From assembly GCA_963978545.1 (NCBI GenBank), contig OZ021730.1, positions 186,001 to 250,000 on the forward strand: a DNA stretch of 64,000 nt, in the 5' to 3' direction. A program made the position numbers and the translations under genes. This document shows, piece by piece, positions 54,989-64,000 of the stretch (positions are counted from its first letter, which is position 1; every line of letters starts with the position of its first letter). Under the pieces are notes generated by a model, which worked only from the letters and a program-made list of their open reading frames with translations, made no database searches and was not told where the DNA came from. This DNA is from Linyphia triangularis (taxonomy: Eukaryota; Arthropoda; Arachnida; Araneae; Linyphiidae).

Positions 54989-55889
54989 TAAGCATTTTCA
55001 AAAGTTTGAATATTCCATTTTACTTTTGTAATCAAACGATTAAACTTAAGATTGGTACGTTTCAATCTTAAGAGAAAAGTGCCTTTATTTTTTTGTCAAA
55101 TTCTATATCGGTCGGAATATTGTTTCAAAACCAAAGGTATTTTCTTTAGGAATAGCAACAGCAATATCAGCCCATTGTCAAAAATTTGAAGTTGAAAATA
55201 AAAGTATCTTTTAAGATTACTAAAGGTTAAAGATTAATATTTAGTCCATTAAAATTTTTTAAACTGTAAAAAAAAAAAAATCATATGACTTTCCCTTTAA
55301 TATTTGTTTATGTGTTACCAATACTTCTGTATACTTGAAATTCATGCGTCTTACAACAAAATTTATGAAGATATTGCGACAGAAAGTATGCGGAAGCGTT
55401 GACACGGTCATACCGGCTATCTTTCGATCATCGGATACAAGCATTATGGGTCAAATACAGGAAAAAGCCAAACAAAAAATATACTTGCTGTTTATTTTAC
55501 TAAGATACACGTCAGTAATTTAAAATGGGGTACCTAAAATACAAGTTGAGGGACCAGGATAGACAATGAACCCACCTAATTCTGTTACCAAGAAAATAGG
55601 TGGGTGGCAAGTGGTCTGACCTAAGCAATGAACGAAGCCACGCTTTAGAGCCCAACACCACTACCGAAATCCGTGGAATTTATGATTGGGAGGGAAAAAC
55701 AGCTGGACGATCCAGATACTGAGGTCTGGGAACAGCAAACCCTAAAGAGAAATGTAAACACAAATGCAAGTATAATATGAATACATTTTTTACCAGTAAT
55801 TTTGTTCAAGGTGAATCTGCAATAATCCGAGATCTATGGGTAGACAGCTCTGAGAGAGATCTGGTCGCTTCAGAGTCTAGAGTCGAACT
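54960..55889 (-). other. Ankyrin 5' leader region, unit 4
   Basis: As in unit 2, with the Jockey-like leader fragment at about 55549-55664. Confidence 0.5.
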
Positions 55890-56753
55890 GATGTAAAATC
55901 AGGTGGAAATGCAACCTTTTATAGGTACAGTTGCAGAATGAAAGGTGGACCAATGGCGACACGGCAAAACCGAGCAGAGGAAACTGGTAGGGTCAGCTTG
56001 CTATTAAATTACTTTAAACGATTAACTCAGACATGGCACAGCTTCTAAGCAAAAGAAATGAACTTCAAGAAAAAGCGACGAGAACTGAGAAAAAACATCA
56101 CATTTTCAAAAAATTGCAGAAGTTGAACAATTTTAAAATTGATCGTTAGTCTGTCCCTGCTTCTCAGCACTAATGCTTCATTTTTTCAAATGCAATACCT
56201 GTCAAAGTATTGTTTTAGAACATATGAAATTTTAAACCAGGCATTACAAGAGTAACACCAACTCATTAATGAAATTTGAAGGAAAAATAAAAGAAAGTTT
56301 TTTTTTTATTCCAATTTGAAAAGAATTTTATGCTTCCTCATTAATATTTTAAATTAATAATCTGAAGAAAACACCACATTATTTTTGCTTTAAATTTTGT
56401 AAATGAGCGCTATTATTCCAACCCTTGTATTTTTCAACTTCAACACAAAATTGCTTGATTTAATAGTTTCTCAAACGGCCCTTTTAAAGACCCAAAAATA
56501 ACACACGACTGGTCCGTTTACATGCTATCATTTTAATTCCAGTTCAGTTTTATGCCCTAATGCAATGCTTTCTTCGGAACATTACATGATACAAATATAA
56601 CGATATATGTGTCGATGACAATATTTCGATTTTTTTTTGGAGCAAAATTACACTAGTTATTTCCTAAGCTCCTCCCTCCTGCTTTGCAATTGGACCACCT
56701 CACTCTCCGCAACCATACCTATAAAAGGTTGCATTTTTCCAGTCTTCGCATTC
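55889..56753. promoter_or_regulatory. Divergent TATA promoter pair, unit 4
   Basis: Leftward: CCAAT 55950-55954, TATA complement 55916-55923. Rightward: ATTGG 56689-56693, TATA 56720-56727, target/start region 56741-56753. Confidence 0.75.
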
Positions 56754-58305
56754 CCAATCAAATCATGATCAGAATCACGAGCTAGTCGGACCTGTTACCG
56801 ATCGTTCTTCATCATTCCCATTTGTTGGTTTTTACTGACGTTTCTGAAATGGTGAGGCGCAAAGCTATCAAACCTAAGCCTGCATCTGCTAAGGCAGTTT
56901 GCCATGTTCCTGTTGTAGTTCCCACTAAGGTGGATGAGCCGATTGATGTTTCCTTTGCTAGTACCCCTGTAGTACCCATTAATATGGATGAGCGGATAGC
57001 TGTTGTTCCAGTGCCGGGTACCAATGAAGTACCCATTAATTTGGAGGAGCGGCTTGATGACATTTCTATCCCTGAGATTCCAGTGCTTAACTCCCCTGTT
57101 ATAGTTAACACTGCTGCTGATTCAGGTGAAGCTGAATCGCCCAGATTCATTCTTAATCTCCCCAATGCTATCCAGTATGATGAGGCAAATCTGGCCAACA
57201 TTTCTGGCGCCAAATCTACTGATATCTCTTTCCCTCTTAGCCCACCTCGCTCCTTCAAAGTTGTTGTTCGAGGTTTAAATATCAAATCCTCTATTTTGGA
57301 CATAGCCGACTGGCTGGTCTGGAAGAAACCAGAGTTTTCCCCCATTCAGATCACACAGATGAAACGCCGTAATGGGCATAAGATGCCCCTTTTTATTTTG
57401 GAGTTCCCTTTCACTGAAAATCAATCTGACATTTTATCCTGGCGTACCATGTTATACACCAAAGTCAGAATTGAACCCCTCATAGGCAGGAAGGCGAGCG
57501 GACCCCAACAATGCTACAAGTGTCAGCATTGGGGTGCCCACCTTGCTGCTGAATGTACCTCTCCCATCAGATGCCGACACTGCTCTCTTGATCACAGTAG
57601 TCGTGCATGCCCAATTAAAAAGGGCCCAAAGCTTTGCTGCAACTGTGGCCAAAATCATACAAGCTCTTCTCTCTCCTGTCCGACTCGTAGAGCTTTATTT
57701 ACCAACCCTCAGACGGTCACCAAGACTACCAAACCTCCCCCTCTAAATTCTGACTGTACCAGATTTGTTCCTCGTCCCCTGATTATCAAAAGTATAACTA
57801 AGACCTATGCAAATGCTGTCTGTCAAACAATTGGAACCACAGTCAACAAGGCGACTGAATCAGTTGTTCTGACCCCCATTCAGACTTCCTCTAAAGATTC
57901 TCAAGCTGGCTCTGGTCTTGAATCTTGCCAACTCAATGATAAATGCTACGTTGCATTTTTATTCACTCACGGTTTCATTATGGATGAGTTTTCCGACCTT
58001 CAAGATTGTTACGACTGGACCGAGGATAATGCATCCTTCTTTTTACCAGTTATACAATTTATCAGGAATTTCCCACCAGTTTGGACTCCACTGCCCTGTG
58101 CTTAGTTTAGCTCCTCCCACGTGCCTTTTCCTCGCTTTCTATTGGAAGGTGATCCAAGCCAGCTCCTGTACCAAGTGTGGTTTCATGTTTTGCTTTTATT
58201 GTATGCCAGTTCCGATATTTCGTCCTTCAATTTATCCCACCCTTCATATCAGAGAGTATAGCATCTTCGGATCAGCACTCCGTTAATTGTAATATTAAAA
58301 AGTAA
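56754..58305 (+). mobile_element. Gag-only Jockey-type element, unit 4
   Basis: 1,552 bp between AGTCTTCGCATTC copies at 56741-56753 and 58306-58318. Confidence 0.88.
56849..58105 (+). CDS. Gag-like protein, unit 4
   Basis: 418 residues, open, knuckles intact. Its variants are FPLSPP (FSLSPP in units 1-3), VVVRG (as in unit 1), QSDILSW and SWRTM. FPLSPP and VVVRG recur in unit 5, so units 4 and 5 share a recent parent unit. Confidence 0.87.
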   Translation: MVRRKAIKPKPASAKAVCHVPVVVPTKVDEPIDVSFASTPVVPINMDERIAVVPVPGTNEVPINLEERLDDISIPEIPVLNSPVIVNTAADSGEAESPRFILNLPNAIQYDEANLANISGAKSTDISFPLSPPRSFKVVVRGLNIKSSILDIADWLVWKKPEFSPIQITQMKRRNGHKMPLFILEFPFTENQSDILSWRTMLYTKVRIEPLIGRKASGPQQCYKCQHWGAHLAAECTSPIRCRHCSLDHSSRACPIKKGPKLCCNCGQNHTSSSLSCPTRRALFTNPQTVTKTTKPPPLNSDCTRFVPRPLIIKSITKTYANAVCQTIGTTVNKATESVVLTPIQTSSKDSQAGSGLESCQLNDKCYVAFLFTHGFIMDEFSDLQDCYDWTEDNASFFLPVIQFIRNFPPVWTPLPCA

Positions 58306-58532
58306 AGTCTTCGCATTCTCAGATTTAGAGCTCTGAGAGTAAGACCTGACTCTCGCCTCTTTCCTGGCGCTTTTTGACTGTGTTTCTAACCCTATATGTG
58401 GGCTGGTTCACCAAGTGGTTGCAAGGATGAAATATGTAAACAATACAGGCAGATCGCTACATTTTTACATGCAATTTTATATTTAGTAGGTTTTTTATGT
58501 TGTTGGAAGTTATAGCTCCCATCCTAACAAAC

Positions 58533-58548
58533 GGCTCTTTTCAGGGCC
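58533..58548 (+). terminator. Histone-type 3' stem-loop, unit 5
   Basis: Identical to the unit 2 element. Confidence 0.7.
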
Positions 58549-59010
58549 CAAATATGACACACTTTGCTTGACATGTTGACTGTTTCATAACATTTTCTGG
58601 ACTCAATACAATACAAATTTACTCAAACAAACGTTTAAAGCTAATATTGCCGTGTTACAATTACAGGGAAAGAGGAGTCCTTTATTTGTAGCTGCCCAAT
58701 TCTAATTCTTGAACTCTCGTTTGAGGAATTGAATACAAAAGTGACCTTCTCTGTCATCTCGATTTGTGCTTGATCATTATAGTAAACATGGACATATTTA
58801 ATTATGTGAAACGTCTGCCTGTTTATGTGCAAACTTTAAGGAATACGAAAACTAAGGACATCTCTGAAACAGATGGATCATGCATTTGGTGGTATGTTGT
58901 TGAAATGCCATGTACGGTGTTACATTTGGAACTATTTGTTTCTATATAACGACTAGAGATTTTGTATCTGCCTCCCATGGATAAATTGCTTTTACCTAAT
59001 AATTTTCCGT

Positions 59011-59128
59011 GGTCACGTTTATACCACGCGGAACGTACATGCTTCTATTCGGTCACCGAAGTCAAGCAATATGTGCTGCGGTCAGTACTTGAGAAGGTGA
59101 CCGGTTGGGAACGATTAGTACAGTTGAC
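59011..59128 (+). rRNA. 5S rRNA-like sequence, unit 5
   Basis: Same as the unit 2 copy, followed by a T run. Confidence 0.75.
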
Positions 59129-59814
59129 ATTTCATTGTTTTTTTATTTTTTACTTCCAATATATTACTTCACTTAAAGCCAGGAATAAGGCAAACATAAA
59201 ATCTAATTGTTTATATCTAACAAAATATCGATAGTTTAGGCATGTTCACTTCACGAGCTCCCTACATTACAATTTATTGGGTTATTTTTATTACCACTTT
59301 AATACATCACTCAAAGTCAAACATAAAATCTACTTGCTTATATCTAACAAAATATCAATAGTTTTCTTCATGATAGATTTGACACGTTCAATCCACGAGT
59401 TAACTACATTACATTAAGCTAATTGTGAGTGACCAGATCTATGTGAAAATCAAATGTATAATGTGCTTTTGCAATTTCATCTTAAAATACAGCACTCTAT
59501 TTAAAGAATGGAGACTTGGTTTTTAGCGATATATTAGGCGAAATTTTCCTCCTTTATTGGAACTGGAATGCTAGAGGTAAAAGCAATTTTTAGATATCTG
59601 GTATGTTATTGAAAAAAAAACTAAACATGAAAATTCAAATAATTCATTTATTAAATCCTGATATGTTTTATTACATGTATATGATATAAATTTTTGAGCA
59701 AAATAAAAAAAACATTTTTAAAGAAAGCATACAAGTTTTAATCTTTGAAACATAGGTAAAATTATATGTACAGTTACATAATCAACAATATATTCAAAAC
59801 AGAAGTGTAGGGCA

Positions 59815-61612
59815 CTAATTACAAAAAGCTATAATTACACTTAACAAATCATTTTGATCCAAGTAATTTGCCAAAACACAGGCACAATCGTAATTCAACA
59901 AAACTTTTCTTGGCATGCTGTAATTCACATCAGAAATGCCTTTTACAGCAGTATATACATTACATTCCTCTAGTTTGTCTTTTAACAATGAACGTTCTAA
60001 TTTAGAGGATATCAATTGCGAATACAAAGGATATCGTTTATTTGCAATTATTAGCAATAATTGATCCACGTTAAATCCTTCTTCTGCATTGCTGTACATT
60101 TTATAGCCGGAATACATTTGCATAAATTCAAACAATGTCCGACCATTGCCAAGATTATCTGACTTCATTCTATGCAATTCCTGCTCACATTTAATTGCGT
60201 ATTCTGACAACATTCCTTGGAGTTCGTGTTCACGACTCCAGTCCTCGATGTTGAAGTCCGGCTTCTCAAGTAAGCAATACTTCAACAGCAATTGAACGAT
60301 AGCAAGGCTGCATCCGTTTTCTATTGCTAGGTCCAAAGGACTGAGACCATTTCGGTTTTTGACATTAACGTGGGAACCTCTTCTCAGCAACATTTCAACT
60401 ACGCTCGGATGACCTGTCTGATTTTGCACCGCTTTATGCAGTGGCGTGTCACCAAATTCATCTACTGAATCAACATCTATGCCACTGCTAATCAAGAATT
60501 TGACGAAAACTGCCGTACATCCGTTAATGCACAGGGCACTGTGCAGAAGTGAGCCACCGCACTGGTTTTTGGCAGTGTTGACGTTCATATCCAGGTAATC
60601 GAGGAGAAATGTAAAGATACTAACGTTGAAGTGTCCCAAAGCGTGGAAGAGTGGGCTTTGACCTGAAATGTTAGCACTGTGCAAATCTGGGCCGGCAATA
60701 AGCAACAATCTGATAACTTCCAGTTTCGCATTCAGAGCAAGTGCTATAGACAGACTCGAATCGTCCGGAAGATCGGCTCTGGCTCCTAGGTAAAATTAAA
60801 ATTACAACTTTAATTAAGGAAAGTCTTAAATCTAAAATAATTCAAATAACAGAGTTAAATATATTTACTAGTTACCAATATTGGCAAACCTTTTATGAAT
60901 ATTTAAATGGAAATTCTGCTATTTTAAATCTTAACAGAAGGTTATCTTACAATACTACCGCGTTAAAGGAATTAACTTAAATTTCTAATCTATCCAAATG
61001 TACACGAAATGAAGTTTTGGATATGCAATTCAGAATCCTTTTATCTAATTTAAAAGTAATGAATAATTTTGTCATTTTCTTCTGTAAATGCAGGTGGGAC
61101 AAACTTAATCTCTGAAATCAGTTCATAATTATTTTGACAAAAAGATTTTTGAAACAGTTAAATTACCTTTTAAGATGTAATGTAAGATGTAGGAATGGGA
61201 TATGAGGAAGCAACAAAAAATTGACAATTCAGCGTACATGGAAATATTTCGGTCTAATAAAAGGCTCCCTTAAAAATTGTTGTAGAAAAGCGTTTACATA
61301 TTAATTTATGTTTTTACATACCTCCTTCTACCAATGTTCTGATCGTTTCAAGTCTGTTGCTGCAATGTAGGGCATTGATGAGAGGTGTTGGGCCGCCATG
61401 ACAGAACTGGAAATTAGGATCTGCGCCATAATAGAGGAGAAGCTTGACGATGGCGATCGAGCATCTTCGGTCCGTCAGAACCCGAAGCAGGGGGGATTGA
61501 CTGCCTTCTACTTCGTTGGCCGAAGAAGGGTCACGTTGCAGGATCAGTTGGATCTCACTCAAATCCCATTCTTCTTCGTACAATACACTGTGAACAGAAG
61601 TGTTTTCAGGCA

Positions 61613-61613
<1 letters not shown>
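59815..61613 (-). CDS. Ankyrin-repeat protein with PRANC-like tail, unit 5
   Basis: Exons 61322-61613 and 59815-60785, 420 residues, splice sites intact. It shares IAGPDLHS with unit 4 but keeps SQSPLL as in unit 2, and has a private change EDWTREHE to EDWSREHE at the start of the PRANC-like tail. The frame is open throughout. Confidence 0.87.
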
Positions 61614-61618
<5 letters not shown>

Positions 61619-61643
<25 letters not shown>

Positions 61644-62548
61644 TTAAAGCATTTTCAAAAGTTTGAATATTCCATTTTACTTTTGTAATCAAACGATTAA
61701 ACTTAAGATTGGTACGTTTCAATCTTAAGAGAAAAGTGCCTTTATTTTTTGTGTCAAATTCTATATCGGTCGGAATATTGTTTCAAAACCAAAGGTATTT
61801 TCTTTAGGAATAGCAACAGCAATATCAGCCCATTGTCAAAAATTTGAAGTTGAAAATAAAAGTATCTTTTAAGATTACTAAAGGTTAAAGATTAATATTT
61901 AGTCCATTAAAATTTTTTAAACTGTAAAAAAAAAAAAAATCATATGACTTTCCCTTTAATATTTGTTTATGTGTTACCAATACTTCTGTATACTTGAAAT
62001 TCATGCGTCTTACAACAAAATTTATGAAGATATTGCGACAGAAAGTATGCGGAAGCGTTGACACGGTCATACCGGCTATCTTTCGATCATCGGATACAAG
62101 CATTATGGGTCAAATACAGGAAAAAGCCAAACAAAAAATATACTTGCTGTTTATTTTACTAAGATACACGTCAGTAATTTAAAATGGGGTACCTAAAATA
62201 CAAGTTGAGGGACCAGGATAGACAATGAACCCACCTAATTCTGTTACCAAGAAAATAGGTGGGTGGCAAGTGGTCTGACCTAAGCAATGAACGAAGCCAC
62301 GCTTTAGAGCCCAACACCACTACCGAAATCCGTGGAATTTATGATTGGGAGGGAAAAACAGCTGGACGATCCAGATACTGAGGTCTGGGAACAGCAAACC
62401 CTAAAGAGAAATGTAAACACAAATGCAAGTATAATATGAATACATTTTTTACCAGTAATTTTGTTCAAGGTGAATCTGCAATAATCCGAGATCTATGGGT
62501 AGACAGCTCTGAGAGAGATCTGGTCGCTTCAGAGTCTAGAGTCGAACT
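61619..62548 (-). other. Ankyrin 5' leader region, unit 5
   Basis: As in unit 2, with the Jockey-like leader fragment at about 62208-62323. Confidence 0.5.
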
Positions 62549-63412
62549 GATGTAAAATCAGGTGGAAATGCAACCTTTTATAGGTACAGTTGCAGAATGA
62601 AAGGTGGACCAATGGCGACACGGCAAAACCGAGCAGAGGAAACTGGTAGGGTCAGCTTGCTATTAAATTACTTTAAACGATTAACTCAGACATGGCACAG
62701 CTTCTAAGCAAAAGAAATGAACTTCAAGAAAAAGCGACGAGAACTGAGAAAAAACATCACATTTTCAAAAAATTGCAGAAGTTGAACAATTTTAAAATTG
62801 ATCGTTAGTCTGTCCCTGCTTCTCAGCACTAATGCTTCATTTTTTCAAATGCAATACCTGTCAAAGTATTGTTTTAGAACATATGAAATTTTAAACCAGG
62901 CATTACAAGAGTAACACCAACTCATTAATGAAATTTGAAGGAAAAATAAAAGAAAGTTTTTTTTTTATTCCAATTTGAAAAGAATTTTATGCTTCCTCAT
63001 TAATATTTTAAATTAATAATCTGAAGAAAACACCACATTATTTTTGCTTTAAATTTTGTAAATGAGCGCTATTATTCCAACCCTTGTATTTTTCAACTTC
63101 AACACAAAATTGCTTGATTTAATAGTTTCTCAAACGGCCCTTTTAAAGACCCAAAAATAACACACGACTGGTCCGTTTACATGCTATCATTTTAATTCCA
63201 GTTCAGTTTTATGCCCTAATGCAATGCTTTCTTCGGAACATTACATGATACAAATATAACGATATATGTGTCGATGACAATATTTCGATTTTTTTTTGGA
63301 GCAAAATTACACTAGTTATTTCCTAAGCTCCTCCCTCCTGCTTTGCAATTGGACCACCTCACTCTCCGCAACCATACCTATAAAAGGTTGCATTTTTCCA
63401 GTCTTCGCATTC
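62548..63412. promoter_or_regulatory. Divergent TATA promoter pair, unit 5
   Basis: Leftward: CCAAT 62609-62613, TATA complement 62575-62582. Rightward: ATTGG 63348-63352, TATA 63379-63386, target/start region 63400-63412. Confidence 0.75.
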
Positions 63413-64000
63413 CCAATCAAATCATGATCAGAATCACGAGCTAGTCGGACCTGTTACCGATCGTTCTTCATCATTCCCATTTGTTGGTTTTTACTGACGT
63501 TTCTGAAATGGTGAGGCGCAAAGCTATCAAACCTAAGCCTGCATCTGCTAAGGCAGTTTGCCATGTTCCTGTTGTAGTTCCCACTAAGGTGGATGAGCCG
63601 ATTGATGTTTCCTTTGCTAGTACCCCTGTAGTACCCATTAATATGGATGAGCGGATAGCTGTTGTTCCAGTGCCGGGTACCAATGAAGTACCCATTAATT
63701 TGGAGGAGCGGCTTGATGACATTTCTATCCCTGAGATTCCAGTGCTTAACTCCCCTGTTATAGTTAACACTGCTGCTGATTCAGGTGAAGCTGAATCGCC
63801 CAGATTCATTCTTAATCTCCCCAATGCTATCCAGTATGATGAGGCAAATCTGGCCAACATTTCTGGCGCCAAATCTACTGATATCTCTTTCCCTCTTAGC
63901 CCACCTCGCTCCTTCAAAGTTGTTGTTCGAGGTTTAAATATCAAATCCTCTATTTTGGACATAGCCGACTGGCTGGTCTGGAAGAAACCAGAGTTTTCCC
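63413..64000 (+). mobile_element. Gag-only Jockey-type element, unit 5 (cut by window end)
   Basis: 5' part of the element. The right border lies beyond the window. Confidence 0.85.
63508..64000 (+). CDS. Gag-like protein, unit 5 (partial)
   Basis: The first ~164 codons, up to WKKPEFS in the PRE_C2HC-like domain. It carries the FPLSPP and VVVRG variants of unit 4. The frame is open to the window edge. Confidence 0.85.
   Translation, partial: MVRRKAIKPKPASAKAVCHVPVVVPTKVDEPIDVSFASTPVVPINMDERIAVVPVPGTNEVPINLEERLDDISIPEIPVLNSPVIVNTAADSGEAESPRFILNLPNAIQYDEANLANISGAKSTDISFPLSPPRSFKVVVRGLNIKSSILDIADWLVWKKPEFS

Larger units (their letters stand above)
58319..59814. other. Unit 5 leader, stem-loop and 5S spacer
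   Basis: Same content as 38341-39837. It shares the TTTCCTGGCG and TATGTGGGC variants with unit 4. Confidence 0.65.
9764..64000. repeat. 6.66-kb tandem array, units 0 to 5
   Basis: Corresponding points recur at 38328, 44988, 51647 and 58306, giving unit lengths of 6660, 6659 and 6659 bp. Unit 1 (11125-38327) has the same order of features. Subtracting its Kolobok (8,487 bp plus 4), BEL (6,049 plus 5) and composite non-LTR (5,998 plus 12) insertions leaves about 6.65 kb. Unit 0 is only 1.36 kb and joins part of the ankyrin exon directly to the 3' end of a different Gag-like element. Units 2-5 differ by scattered single bases; unit 1 is clearly more diverged. Confidence 0.95.

Noticed and set aside
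38328..64000. The near-identical 6.66-kb copies as a pure assembly artefact
   Set aside because: Units differ by consistent private and shared variants and one in-frame deletion, so they are real copies, although copy number could still be wrong.

Overview
The window looks like arthropod nuclear DNA. It is AT-rich, full of non-LTR, LTR and DNA transposons of animal type, and contains spliced genes with GT-AG introns. A spider or other chelicerate is my best guess from the mix of element families; nothing in the sequence proves it.

Left part (1-9763). No gene is recognisable here. It holds a 148-bp satellite (1-1910), a long inverted repeat (arms 1974-2318 and 6619-6966, 4.3 kb apart) with related subrepeats, a 130-nt foldback hairpin (6481-6610) and a 31-bp minisatellite (8329-8795).

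Right part (9764-64000). This is one tandem array with a unit of about 6.66 kb. I number the units 0 (truncated remnant, 9764-11124), 1 (11125-38327, swollen by insertions), 2 (38328-44987), 3 (44988-51646), 4 (51647-58305) and 5 (58306 to the window end). Removing the insertions from unit 1 leaves about 6.66 kb. Each unit reads, left to right: a histone-type 3' stem-loop (+), a 5S rRNA-like sequence (+), a two-exon ankyrin-repeat gene with a PRANC-like tail (-), a pair of divergent TATA promoters about 800 bp apart, and a 1,552-bp Gag-only Jockey-type retroelement (+) sitting at the start site of the rightward promoter. The stem-loop, 5S-like sequence and paired promoters suggest that the unit descends from a linked histone/5S repeat that was taken over by the ankyrin gene and the retroelement. 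No histone coding region remains.

Unit 1 is decayed and has collected nested elements, each delimited by target duplications: a Kolobok-like DNA transposon (12661-21147, TTAA) in the last codons of the ankyrin gene; an I-clade retrotransposon (14860-20506) inside that transposon's gene; a BEL/Pao LTR element (22257-28305, CTTAC) in the ankyrin intron; and a composite insertion (30765-36762) containing an apparently intact Jockey element (about 31195-36493). The composite insertion used the same 12-bp target as the Gag-only element. In units 2-5 the ankyrin gene is open in every copy, the Gag frame is open in units 2-4 and as far as it can be read in unit 5, and the copies are nearly identical, so that part of the array expanded or was homogenised recently.
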